64,000 nt of DNA from Myxococcus stipitatus (GTDB lineage: Bacteria; Myxococcota; Myxococcia; Myxococcales; Myxococcaceae): the NCBI RefSeq assembly GCF_038561935.1, contig NZ_CP102770.1, forward strand, positions 310,001 through 374,000, read 5' to 3'. The notes under the pieces are model-generated. The model was not told where the DNA came from, did not search any database, and saw only the letters and a list, made by a program, of their open reading frames with translations. Both the position numbers and the translations under genes were made by a program. Positions within the stretch are counted from its first letter, which is position 1. Every line of letters starts with the position of its first letter. Of the stretch, positions 53,166-61,600 are shown piece after piece.

Positions 53166-53720
53166 ATGGAGACACTCGAGCCGAAGTTGGTCCAGGGGGT
53201 GACCATCCAAGGCCTCTTCGATATCGCGCTCAAGGAGCGTCTGTCGGAGGGCGCCTGGCGCGCGTTGTCGGCGGGAGGACTGGACCGCTCTCGTCCCGTC
53301 CGGCCGACGTATCCGGTGGCCACGTGGCTGCGCTGGCAGAACATCGTGCTGCGGGACTTGTGGCCGGACGCGCCGCTCGACGAGGCCTGGCGTCGGCTGG
53401 GGCACACGGTGATGGAGGGCCTGCTCGCGACCGTGCTGGGGCGGGTGCTGGGCGTGGGCGCGCGGGCCTTGGGGCCGCAGTTCACCCTGGCCAAGCTGGA
53501 CCACGCGTTTCCGGGCACCGGCAACTACATCCGCTCCCACGTGAAGCCCGTTGCCCCGTGCCGCGCGGAGCTGTGGCTCAGCGACCTGAATGATCGCCCC
53601 ACGTACTACGTGGGCGTGCTGGAGGCGGTGCTCCTGCTGGCGGGTGCCACCTCGCCTCGCTGCACGCTGCTGTGCCGCGAGGGGGACTCCGGCACGTACC
53701 TCCTGGAGTGGTCGGTGTGA
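53166..53720 (+). CDS. DUF2378 (TIGR02265) family protein, second copy
   Basis: A 184-residue member of the myxobacterial DUF2378 family. Like the copy at 21036 it has an N-terminal VQGVTIQGLFDIALKERL block, a central YPVATWLRWQNIVLRDL block and a C-terminal strand pattern with TYYVGVLEAVLLLAGA. Sequence similarity between the two copies is low and mainly in pattern. Start uncertain: GTG at 53154 or ATG at 53166. Function unknown. Confidence 0.75.
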   Translation: METLEPKLVQGVTIQGLFDIALKERLSEGAWRALSAGGLDRSRPVRPTYPVATWLRWQNIVLRDLWPDAPLDEAWRRLGHTVMEGLLATVLGRVLGVGARALGPQFTLAKLDHAFPGTGNYIRSHVKPVAPCRAELWLSDLNDRPTYYVGVLEAVLLLAGATSPRCTLLCREGDSGTYLLEWSV

Positions 53721-53727
53721 AACGCAA

Positions 53728-53757
53728 CGCGGCCCCACGGAAGCTCCGGGGGCCGCG
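53728..53757. terminator. Bidirectional hairpin between convergent genes
   Basis: CGCGGCCCC (53728-53736) and GGGGCCGCG (53749-53757) form a perfect 9-bp stem with a 12-nt loop in the 63-nt gap between the DUF2378 gene and the Fe-S oxidoreductase. No T-run. Confidence 0.5.
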
Positions 53758-53783
53758 CGGTGCTGCTGGCTTCTTCGAGAGGA

Positions 53784-55964
53784 CTACTCCGGCTTGGCGC
53801 TCACCGTCGCGCCGGGCGTCACGCCGCCCGCGCCACCGCCGCGGGGCTCCAGCGCGTCGGCGACCAGCTCGGTGATGTCCTTGATCTTGATGTTCCCCTC
53901 GCGGCCGGTGTCGTTGACCGCGTCGCTGAGCATCGTGGAGCAGAACGGGCACGCCACCGCGACGATGCCGGTGCCGCCCTTCTCCTTGTAGTCGCCCACC
54001 TGGCCCGGCTTCTTCTTGTCCGCCGCGTCGGGGTACGGGGTGGTCGGGTCCTCCGCGTGCTTGAGCGTCAGCGCCGCCTCGTTCAACCGGTTGTGGTTGA
54101 TGCGCGTGCCGATGTGCTCCTCCATCCACATGCGGCCGCCACCGGCGCCGCAGCAGAAGCCCTCACGCTGGCTGCGCTGCATCTCCACGACTTCCAGCCC
54201 GGGGATGGACTTGAGCACTTCGCGAGGCGCGTCGTACACGCCGTTGTGCCGGCCCAGGTAGCAGGGGTCGTGGTACGTCAGCTTGGTGTTCATCACCGCC
54301 GACAGCTTGATGCGCTTGTCGCGCAAGAGCTCGTTGATGAGCTCCGTGTGGCTGATGACGCGGTACTCGCCGCCGAACTCCGGGTACTCGTTCTTGATGG
54401 TGTTGAAGCAGTGCGGGCACTGGGTGATGACCGCCTTGACGCCCATCGAGTTCCACGACTCGACGTTGGTCTTCGCCATCGTCTGGTAGAGGTACTCGTT
54501 GCCCATGCGGCGCGCCGTCTCGCCGTTGCACATCTCCTGCTTGGACAGCGTGGCGAAGCTGACGCCCGCCTCCCGCATGATCTTCACCAGCGAGCGGCTG
54601 ACCTTCTTCTGCTTGTCGTCGTAGCTGCCCGCGCAGCCCACGAAGAACAGGTACTCGTACGGGCCACCGCCGTCGCCCCACGTGGGCAGCGCCAGGTCCT
54701 CCGCCCACTCGTCGCGGCGGTCCTGTCCCAGGCCCCAGGGGTTGCCCTGGCGCTCGATGCCCTCGAACACGCGCTGGATTTCAGGCGGGAACTCCGCCTT
54801 CACCTGCACCTGGTAGCGGCGCATGTCGATGAGGCGCGGCACGTTCTCGATGAACACCGGACACGCCTGCTCGCACCAGCCGCAGCTCGTACAGGCCCAG
54901 ACCGTCTCGGCGGACAGCGCGGTGCCCACGATTTCAGGCAGCGGCTCCTTCACGCCGTTGGGGCCGTAGCCTTCCTCCACCCAGCGCTCGTGCTCCCAGA
55001 TCCAATGCTTCAGGTCCTGGTTGACGGCCTTGTGCGTGAGGGGCTTGCCCGTGATGTACGTGGGGCAGTGCGTCTGGCAGCGGCCGCACTCCGTGCAGGA
55101 GTACAGGTCCATGCCCTGCTTCCAGGTGAGGTCCTTCACCGTGGCCGCGCCGAACTCCTCCTTCTCCAGGTTCGGCGTGGGCAGCTTGCCGGTGGAGTGC
55201 GTGCGCTGGAAGAAGACGGTGGGCAGGCCCGTGATGATGTGGAAGTGCTTGCCCACGGGCAGGAAGTTCAGGAACGCCAGGATGATGGAGAGGTGGATCC
55301 AGAAGCCCGCCACGCCCAGCGCGTGCGCGGCCGTGCCCCCCAGGGGCAGCATCACCATGCCCACCAGGCTGGTGAACGGCTCCCACCAGATGAACATGGG
55401 GCTGCTCGGCGAGGCCTCCCGCGCGGCCACCAGGTGGCTGCCGCCGAAGAGGAACTCCGACACCATCAGCCCGGAGATGAAGCCCAGGATGAGGTACGCC
55501 TCCCAGGACTGCGACATGCGGTCCGGCTTCACCTTCCAGCGCATCCAGACGTAGTACGCGCAGCCCAGGATGGCGCCCGCCGCCACGACGTCCTTGGCCA
55601 GCAGGTACACCTGATACAGGCCGAGCAGCGCCGCCTTGTCCATCCAGAACGGGTGCGTCAGGTCCGTCAGCACCTCCAGCGCGGTGGAGGAGAAGCCCAT
55701 CGCGAACAGCATCACGGTGCGCACCGACAGCACCATGAACGCGCCGTAGATGAGGACGTGCATCAACCCGGGGGTGAACTCCTCCGGGTCCACCAGGCGC
55801 TTCTGGCCCAACCCGAACAGCGCGAGCCGCTTGAGCCTCAGCGGGATGTTGTCGAGCCGGTTCTCCTTCTTCATGGCGAGCAACACGCCCGCGCGACCCG
55901 ACAGGGTCATCACGAAGATGGGGACGGCGATGGCAAGCAATAGGCCGGTGATGATGGGACTCAT
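53784..55964 (-). CDS. Membrane Fe-S oxidoreductase (heterodisulfide reductase/GlpC-like with TM domain)
   Basis: A 726-residue fusion. The N-terminal 250 residues have about six TM helices like the heme-binding NarI/HdrE part of respiratory complexes. Two [4Fe-4S] sets follow (CTECGRCQTHCP and CTSCGWCEQACP), then two CCG-type cysteine-rich domains (QCPHCFNTIKNEYPEF and EGFCCGAGGGRMW) that hold an unusual cluster or zinc. The family passes electrons between soluble carriers (such as ETF-type flavoproteins) and the quinone pool. No etfAB genes are adjacent. The ATG at 55964 is followed by the first TM helix. Confidence 0.9.
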   Translation of the reverse strand: MSPIITGLLLAIAVPIFVMTLSGRAGVLLAMKKENRLDNIPLRLKRLALFGLGQKRLVDPEEFTPGLMHVLIYGAFMVLSVRTVMLFAMGFSSTALEVLTDLTHPFWMDKAALLGLYQVYLLAKDVVAAGAILGCAYYVWMRWKVKPDRMSQSWEAYLILGFISGLMVSEFLFGGSHLVAAREASPSSPMFIWWEPFTSLVGMVMLPLGGTAAHALGVAGFWIHLSIILAFLNFLPVGKHFHIITGLPTVFFQRTHSTGKLPTPNLEKEEFGAATVKDLTWKQGMDLYSCTECGRCQTHCPTYITGKPLTHKAVNQDLKHWIWEHERWVEEGYGPNGVKEPLPEIVGTALSAETVWACTSCGWCEQACPVFIENVPRLIDMRRYQVQVKAEFPPEIQRVFEGIERQGNPWGLGQDRRDEWAEDLALPTWGDGGGPYEYLFFVGCAGSYDDKQKKVSRSLVKIMREAGVSFATLSKQEMCNGETARRMGNEYLYQTMAKTNVESWNSMGVKAVITQCPHCFNTIKNEYPEFGGEYRVISHTELINELLRDKRIKLSAVMNTKLTYHDPCYLGRHNGVYDAPREVLKSIPGLEVVEMQRSQREGFCCGAGGGRMWMEEHIGTRINHNRLNEAALTLKHAEDPTTPYPDAADKKKPGQVGDYKEKGGTGIVAVACPFCSTMLSDAVNDTGREGNIKIKDITELVADALEPRGGGAGGVTPGATVSAKPE

Positions 55965-56376
55965 TGGGACTCGGAGGACCTCTGGGGGTACGCGGCGGAA
56001 GGCCCGTTGCCGCGACGCGGCAAAACGTGAGTGCCCGTCAACCCTAACAGGGGTGATTTTCGAATCAAGCTTGGAGCGGGCGAGCTGTCCGGGAGTGAAG
56101 CACGGAGTCAACGCCACAAGCGAGCAAGCTTGCTCGATACACCGATTTACTGAAACAGGCCCCGGCTGCACCCGCCGCTGAAAAGCGCCAAGTGTTGACT
56201 CGTGTGGAGTTCCCTCCAGCCCGGGTCGGTCCTACCTTGTACGACGGCCCGGGCGCGTGTTCATCGCTGGACGATTCCACATCTCATTGGAATCATTGGG
56301 GTATTTTCGGAAGGGCGGGCGGGCAGGCGCGGGCTCCTGGGGGCGGCTGGAAGATTGACGTCCCAAGGGCTTTACA
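55965..56376. promoter_or_regulatory. Intergenic region with 16-bp palindrome
   Basis: A 412-nt divergent region. The palindrome CGAGCAAGCTTGCTCG (56121-56136) is perfect over 16 bp and stands out in this GC-rich genome. AT-richer DNA at 56045-56160 and 56270-56315 probably contains promoters. No long gene is seen. Confidence 0.55.
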
Positions 56377-56505
56377 ATGCGCCGCAACATGCGCACCATG
56401 GTCGGTAAATCGGTCAACGAGCAGGTGGCCGGGTACCGCATGGGGCGGACCCGCGAGGGCCGAACAGGGAGGCGCCCGCGAGGAGGCGAGCCGGAAGGCC
56501 GCTGA
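56377..56505 (+). CDS. Candidate small basic peptide (42 aa)
   Basis: A short open frame beginning MRRNMRTMVGKS, very rich in Arg/Gly, with a good AAGGG ribosome binding site 8 nt upstream. It is followed after 35 nt by a small acidic ORF. Its reality is uncertain; length alone allows chance. No family recognised. Confidence 0.4.
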   Translation: MRRNMRTMVGKSVNEQVAGYRMGRTREGRTGRRPRGGEPEGR

Positions 56506-56540
56506 CCGTCGGTGAAGCGGAGCGCTCGAAGGAGCCAGAC

Positions 56541-56708
56541 ATGGTTCACGATGACACCACGTACATGGACGATGAGGGGCTGCCGTACGCGGACCTCGCG
56601 GAAGACGGTGAGAGCGAGTCCGTGACCCCGGTGGATGGCTCTCCTGGAGGCCGGGCCTGGGGCTACGCCGAGGAGTCTTGGGGCGGCTGGAGCGCCGGCG
56701 GCGAGTGA
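56541..56708 (+). CDS. Small acidic, Trp-rich peptide (55 aa)
   Basis: A 55-residue frame with a clear GGAG site and ATG at 56541. The N-terminal half is strongly acidic (MVHDDTTYMDDEG, AEDGESES) and the C-terminal end is rich in Trp, Tyr and Gly (WGYAEESWGGWSAGGE). A GC hairpin follows at 56715-56742. The acidic-then-aromatic pattern is that of some ribosomal-peptide precursors, but no modifying enzyme is nearby. A signalling or regulatory peptide is another option. Confidence 0.5.
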   Translation: MVHDDTTYMDDEGLPYADLAEDGESESVTPVDGSPGGRAWGYAEESWGGWSAGGE

Positions 56709-56714
56709 AGTGTG

Positions 56715-56742
56715 GCCCCCGCGGCTGGTGACGCGCGGGGGC
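56715..56742 (+). terminator. Hairpin after the small acidic ORF
   Basis: GCCCCCGCG (56715-56723) and CGCGGGGGC (56734-56742) form a 9-bp stem with a 10-nt loop just after the 55-aa ORF. No T-run. Confidence 0.5.
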
Positions 56743-56759
56743 GCATCCGTGGGTGGTGA

Positions 56760-56793
56760 TTGAGCCAGGGTGTGGGTTGAGCCAGGGTGTGGG
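56760..56793. repeat. Tandem 17-bp direct repeat
   Basis: TTGAGCCAGGGTGTGGG occurs twice without gap (56760-56776 and 56777-56793). A recent slippage duplication or binding-site array; two units only. Confidence 0.6.
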
Positions 56794-56962
56794 CTCCCCC
56801 TCTTGCTTCCAGGGCAGGTCTGCCGACATCCTCGTCGTGGACGCCCTCCCGTGAGCATTCAGGTCTGGCTGTCGTGGTCCAGGAGACTTCTGGCCGCGGG
56901 GGACGGTCGTCCCACTGGGGGCTTCACGGCACAATGTCTCGTGGGCTCGCGCGGGAGCACGG

Positions 56963-58219
56963 ATGAAGCAGACGGCCTTGGCGGTGGAGCGCGACGGCGA
57001 GAAGGGCCGGGAGGTGCTGCTGCTCGTCTCGTTGGAGGCGGACGCGGACGCTCCTCGCGCCCCCGTGGCCATCAACCTGGTGCTGGACATCAGCGCGTCC
57101 ATGCGTGGCGCTCCGCTGCACGCGGCGATACACGCGGCGCAGGCGCTGGTGGACCGCGCGGGGCCTCGCGACTACCTGGGCCTGATGACGTTCGACGCGG
57201 AGCCGGAGCAGCTCCTGCCCGTGTGCGCCATGGACGCCGCCGCGAAGGCGCAGCTCCTCAAGGCGCTCTCCAAGCTGGAGTCCGGTGAGGGCACCGCGCT
57301 GTTCGAGGCCGTCGAGCGCGGCGCGGACGCGGTGCGCCGCGTGCTGGTGCCGGGGGCTCGGCCGCAGGTCCTGATGCTCACCGACGGCGAGCCGTCCGTG
57401 GGGCCCTCCCACGTCTCCGACTTCAAGACGCTGGGCGCGCGCATCGTGGAGTCGGGTGTCTCCGTGCATGCGCTGGGGCTGGGGCGCCACTACCTGCCCG
57501 GCATCCTGGAGGCGCTCACCGGTCCTTCGGGCACGGGCCATCGCCACGTGGATGGGCCGGAGGGGTTGCCGCCCGCGATGGGCTCCCTGGCGGCGGAGCT
57601 GTTCGGCGAGGTGGCGTCGGAGGCGCGCGTCTACGTGCTGCCCTCGGGCTTCGCGGACCTCCGCTGCCGCCACCAGTTCCCCTCGCGCGTGGAGGGCGAT
57701 GCGATGAGCGCGTCGCTGGGCGCGGTGTCGTCGGCCTATCCCCGGTGGGTGCTCTTCTCCGGCGCGCTCGACTCTGCCGAGTGGAGCCTGGGCGTGACGG
57801 CCTCCTACGTCGAGGGAAGCGACACGCGTCGGGTGCCCGTGCAGGTGACGCGCGTGCTGCCCGACAGCGCGCAGGGCCGCTTCGTCCGCGCGGTGTCGGC
57901 GGAGCTGGACATGGCGGAGGACGAAGGCACCGCGTGGCTGGCCCTGGGCCGGCGCAATCAGGCGGGGGTGGCGGAGGTCGCGCTGGGGAAGGCGGACCTG
58001 GCGCTCGCGAAGCTCGTGCGGCTGAACGCTCCGGAGGTGCCGCCGCACCGTCACCTGGCTCGGCTGGCCGACCTGCGCCGCATCATCGAGCGTCGCGCCG
58101 CGCACCCCAACGCGCTGGTGATGCGCCGCGCGCACGCGGAGGTCTCTCGCATCACGCTGAGCCGCGTGGGCATCATCCCGCCGGTGGCCGCGCAGACGCC
58201 CTGGAAGTCGGAGGACTGA
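56963..58219 (+). CDS. VWA-domain protein
   Basis: A 418-residue soluble protein with a von Willebrand factor A domain. The metal-ion-dependent adhesion site reads VLDISASM (DxSxS) near residue 41, and MLTDGEPSVG supplies the later Asp. The C-terminal half has strands and a helical end (RHLARLADLRRIIERRAAH). No signal peptide or TM, so it is cytoplasmic or loosely exported. Such proteins often work with MoxR-type ATPases; none is adjacent. The ATG is used at 56963. Confidence 0.83.
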   Translation: MKQTALAVERDGEKGREVLLLVSLEADADAPRAPVAINLVLDISASMRGAPLHAAIHAAQALVDRAGPRDYLGLMTFDAEPEQLLPVCAMDAAAKAQLLKALSKLESGEGTALFEAVERGADAVRRVLVPGARPQVLMLTDGEPSVGPSHVSDFKTLGARIVESGVSVHALGLGRHYLPGILEALTGPSGTGHRHVDGPEGLPPAMGSLAAELFGEVASEARVYVLPSGFADLRCRHQFPSRVEGDAMSASLGAVSSAYPRWVLFSGALDSAEWSLGVTASYVEGSDTRRVPVQVTRVLPDSAQGRFVRAVSAELDMAEDEGTAWLALGRRNQAGVAEVALGKADLALAKLVRLNAPEVPPHRHLARLADLRRIIERRAAHPNALVMRRAHAEVSRITLSRVGIIPPVAAQTPWKSED

Positions 58220-58425
58220 GGTCCGGGCGCCTGGCCGGTCGATTGCCCGACCCGCTGGAGCGGGTGGGGTGTCCTCTGCGTGTCATCTCGTGGGGTGGCC
58301 CCGCTCGGCGGCGCTGTCCGAGGCGAGCGGCCTTGGGAATGCCGGGTTGCCTGGAAGGTTCTGGCGCGGAACGGGAGCCCCTCTGGTGCTGGCGAGCCGG
58401 CGCCGGGTGGGTTAACGGGAGGCGC

Positions 58426-60744
58426 ATGAGGCAACGGGTGTCCAAGAGGCTCGCCCTGGTGGGCGGTATCGGCATGTGGTGGCTGGCGGCGGTGGCGCAT
58501 GCCGCGCTGCCTCCGTCCGCGGTGGCTTCGGGGGCGCCCGATGAGGGGGACCCTCGCGTCGAGGCCTCGCTGCTGGTCGACGCCACCGAGGTGAAGCCGG
58601 GCGACACCTTTCGCGTGGGCGTGCGCTTCCGCCTGGACCCGGGCTGGCACATCTACTGGAAGAACCCGGGGGACTCCGGCCTGGAGACGGACGTCGCGTG
58701 GGACACGCCGGGCACCACGGTGGGCCCGCTCCAGTGGCCCTTCCCCAACACCTTCCGCACGCCGGACGGCTTCATCGTCACGCACGGCTACGACGGCGAG
58801 GTGCTCCTCTTCGGGCAGGCGAAGGCGTCCGAGCAGCTCACCGGCTCGCTCAACCTGTCGGCCGGCATCAACGCGCTGGTGTGCGAGGTGCACTGCATCC
58901 CCGCGGACCTGATGCTCACGCGCTCCATCCCCGTGGGCCCGAAGACGCTCGCGGACTCGGAGACCACGCCGCTCTTCGACACGGCGCGCTCGCAGGTGCC
59001 GCGCCCTGTCGCGGACACGGGCCACTCGGTGGCGCTCGAGCTGGACGCGAAGCAGCTGTCGCCCGGCCAGGAGTTCACCGGCACCGTCACCGTGAAGTCG
59101 GCGGGGGGCGCGGGGGTGCCCACGGCGGAGAAGGACTTCTTCGTCGCCGAGCGCATCCCCGGTGTGGCCAAGGTGTCGCTCACCCAGACGGCCCCGGGGC
59201 GCTATGCGCTCAAGGGCAAGACGGAGCCGGACGCGCCGACGGAGACGCCTCGGTTCAAGGGCGTGCTGCGCTTGGGGACCTCGGCCGCGGGCTACCAGCC
59301 GCTGGAAGTGGACCTGCCCATGGCGCCCTTCGCGGTGGTGCAGGCCGCCGTGCCCGTGGCGCCGGTGGCCAAGGCTCCGTCCATCAAGGACTCGCTCTCG
59401 GCGGTGAAGCCGGTGGCGGGCGCGAGCGCGGCGCCCGCGGAGTCCTCGATGGGACTGGGCATGGCGCTGCTGTTCGCGTTCCTGGGCGGCGCGCTGCTCA
59501 ACCTGATGCCGTGTGTGTTCCCCGTGCTGGCGCTCAAGGCGTATGGCTTCACGCGCATGGTGCGCCAGGAGCAGGGCCGCGTGGGTGCGCACGCGGCGGC
59601 GTACGCGGGGGGCATCGTGGCGAGCATGCTGGTGCTCGCGGGCGCGGTGCTGGCGGTGCGCGCGGGGGGCGCGGGCGTGGGCTGGGGCTTCCAGTTCCAG
59701 GAGCCGCTCTTCGTCGCGGCGGTGTGCGCGGTGCTGGTGGCGTTCGCGCTCAACCTCTTCGGTGTCTTCAACGTGGGCCTGGATGGCACGGCGCTCGCGG
59801 GCAAGGTGGACCAGAGCCACGGCCTCATGCACAGCGCGGGCGAGGGGGTGCTGGCGGTGGTGCTGGCCACGCCGTGCTCCGCGCCGCTGTTGGGCACGGC
59901 GGTGGGGTTCGCCTTCGCGGCGGGCCCGTTCACGGTGCTGGCGGTCTTCATCGCGCTGGGCCTGGGGTTGGCGCTGCCGTTCTGTCTGCTGGTGCTGGTG
60001 CCGGGGCTCGCGCAGAGGCTGCCGAAGCCGGGCGCGTGGATGGAGCGCTTCAAGCAGGTGCTGGGCTTCGCGCTGTTGGGCACGGCGGTGTGGCTGGTGT
60101 CGGTGATGGGGGGCCTGGCGGGCGTGGAGGGCATGACGCGGCTGTTGGCCTTCCTCGTGGCCGTGAGCCTGGCGACGTGGGTGTATGGCCAGTCGCAGCT
60201 CCAGGAGGGCGGGCGGAAGTGGGCCGCGCTGGGAGTGGCGGTGGTGGTGCTGCTGGGCTCGGGTGTGGCGGCGCTGCGCTTCGAGGACACGGCGCCGGAG
60301 GCGCGTGCCGCCTCGGCGTCCTCGACGATGGCGCTGGCGGCGCCGTGGAGCGAGGAGGCGGTGGCCTCCGCGCTGGCGGCGGGGCAGTCGGTGTTCATCG
60401 ACTTCACGGCGGACTGGTGCCTCACCTGCAAGTTCAACGAGCGCACGGTGCTCTCGCGAGACGAGGTGCGGGCCGCCTTCGTGGAGCACCAGGTGGCCTT
60501 CTTCGTGGGGGACTGGACGCGCCGGGACGCGCGCATCACCGCGAAGCTGGCGGAGCATGGCCGCGCGGGAGTCCCCATGTACTTGATGCTGAGCCCTGGC
60601 GCGCCGGACAAGCCCGAGCTGTTGTCGGAGCTGCTGACGGTGGACTCCGTCGTGGACTCGGTGAAGCGCGCGTCGGAGTGCTCGAAGTCTCGGCGCCAGG
60701 ACGGCGCGAAGGTGGTGTGCGCCGCGGGCTTCCCTCGGCCCTGA
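58426..60744 (+). CDS. dsbD: DsbD-type thiol:disulfide interchange protein
   Basis: A 772-residue inner-membrane protein that carries reducing power from cytoplasmic thioredoxin to the periplasm. A signal peptide (to AVAHA) precedes an N-terminal periplasmic region containing a DsbD-alpha-like domain (to about residue 310). The central eight-helix domain has the paired cysteines in LMPCVFPVLALK and ATPCSAPLLG. The C-terminal thioredoxin-like domain has ADWCLTCKFNE. The ATG at 58426 has GGGAGG. A redoxin gene follows after 55 nt, a plausible partner. Confidence 0.93.
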   Translation: MRQRVSKRLALVGGIGMWWLAAVAHAALPPSAVASGAPDEGDPRVEASLLVDATEVKPGDTFRVGVRFRLDPGWHIYWKNPGDSGLETDVAWDTPGTTVGPLQWPFPNTFRTPDGFIVTHGYDGEVLLFGQAKASEQLTGSLNLSAGINALVCEVHCIPADLMLTRSIPVGPKTLADSETTPLFDTARSQVPRPVADTGHSVALELDAKQLSPGQEFTGTVTVKSAGGAGVPTAEKDFFVAERIPGVAKVSLTQTAPGRYALKGKTEPDAPTETPRFKGVLRLGTSAAGYQPLEVDLPMAPFAVVQAAVPVAPVAKAPSIKDSLSAVKPVAGASAAPAESSMGLGMALLFAFLGGALLNLMPCVFPVLALKAYGFTRMVRQEQGRVGAHAAAYAGGIVASMLVLAGAVLAVRAGGAGVGWGFQFQEPLFVAAVCAVLVAFALNLFGVFNVGLDGTALAGKVDQSHGLMHSAGEGVLAVVLATPCSAPLLGTAVGFAFAAGPFTVLAVFIALGLGLALPFCLLVLVPGLAQRLPKPGAWMERFKQVLGFALLGTAVWLVSVMGGLAGVEGMTRLLAFLVAVSLATWVYGQSQLQEGGRKWAALGVAVVVLLGSGVAALRFEDTAPEARAASASSTMALAAPWSEEAVASALAAGQSVFIDFTADWCLTCKFNERTVLSRDEVRAAFVEHQVAFFVGDWTRRDARITAKLAEHGRAGVPMYLMLSPGAPDKPELLSELLTVDSVVDSVKRASECSKSRRQDGAKVVCAAGFPRP

Positions 60745-60799
60745 TTCACCCGGTCATCCGCAGTCCAGCAACCCCAGTCATGCAGTCAGGAGGAACGCC

Positions 60800-61381
60800 A
60801 TGAAGCAGGTCTTCGCCGCTCTCGCGCTCGGTTCGGTGTTCGTGGGTCTGCCCGCTCTTGCTGATGCGGAGGTGGGCAAGCCCGCTCCGGCCTTCACGCT
60901 CAAGGACGAGACGGGCAAGGAGCATTCGCTGTCGCAGTACAAGGGCAAGGTGGTGGTGCTGGAGTGGACCAACCCCGAGTGCCCCTTCGTGAAGCGCCAC
61001 TACGAGGCGGACACGATGGCCAACACGCTGAAGGGCTTCGACGCCAAGAAGGTGGTGTGGCTGGCGGTGGACTCGACGGGGCACAACACGCCGGACAAGT
61101 CCGCGGCTTGGAAGAAGACGGAAGGGTTCCCCTACGCGGTGCTCCAGGACGCGAGCGGCGCGACGGGCAAGGCGTACGGCGCGAAGACGACCCCGCACAT
61201 GTATGTGATTGATGCGGAGGGGGTGGTCCGCTACGCGGGCGCCATCGACGACGACCCGCGCGGCAAGAACGACAAGAAGGTCAACCACGTGCAGACGGCG
61301 GTGGACGCGGTGCTCAACGGCAAGCCCGTGCCCGCGTCGACCACGACGCCGTATGGCTGCTCGGTGAAGTACAAGAGCTGA
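60800..61381 (+). CDS. Exported redoxin (AhpC/TSA-type thioredoxin-like protein)
   Basis: A 193-residue periplasmic protein with a signal peptide (cleavage about residue 22) and a thioredoxin-like fold: APAFTLKDETGKEHSLSQYKG, then EWTNPECPFVKRHYE with Cys61, and a late cis-Pro region KTTPHMYVIDAEG. Only a single Cys is in the active region (a second lies near the C-terminus), so it resembles peroxiredoxin-like redoxins rather than TlpA with CxxC. It lies behind dsbD and may draw electrons from it. Followed by a strong hairpin. Confidence 0.85.
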   Translation: MKQVFAALALGSVFVGLPALADAEVGKPAPAFTLKDETGKEHSLSQYKGKVVVLEWTNPECPFVKRHYEADTMANTLKGFDAKKVVWLAVDSTGHNTPDKSAAWKKTEGFPYAVLQDASGATGKAYGAKTTPHMYVIDAEGVVRYAGAIDDDPRGKNDKKVNHVQTAVDAVLNGKPVPASTTTPYGCSVKYKS

Positions 61382-61403
61382 GCGCACGCATCTGTGTGGT
61401 GCC

Positions 61404-61444
61404 AAGGGCCTGCTTCCCACTCGGGAGGCGGGCCCTTCGTGTTT
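61404..61444 (+). terminator. Intrinsic terminator after the dsbD-redoxin operon
   Basis: AAGGGCC (61404-61410) pairs with GGCCCTT (61431-61437), and the inner bases extend the stem to about 15 bp, including two G-U pairs, around the loop near 61420. A short T-rich tail (CGTGTTT) follows. Confidence 0.65.
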
Positions 61445-61600
61445 CGGGGGTCGCGCGCTCGCGCGCATAGCAGGCGCGCTCGCGGCGGCGCAAAGCCTAC
61501 CCATCATGCGGCAAGGGTCGCTCGCGTCACGGGAACCCCTGATTCAAGACAAGGGGCGGTTCTTGGCACTCCCTAAGGGCTCTCTTTCCAGGAGGAACCG

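Noticed and set aside
56541-56708. Lasso-peptide precursor
   Set aside because: A Gly followed by Glu eight or nine residues later is present, but there is no Thr at the penultimate leader position and no cyclase or protease genes nearby.
58051-60558. 835-aa minus-strand frame opposite dsbD
   Set aside because: Antisense shadow with His/Arg-rich composition.
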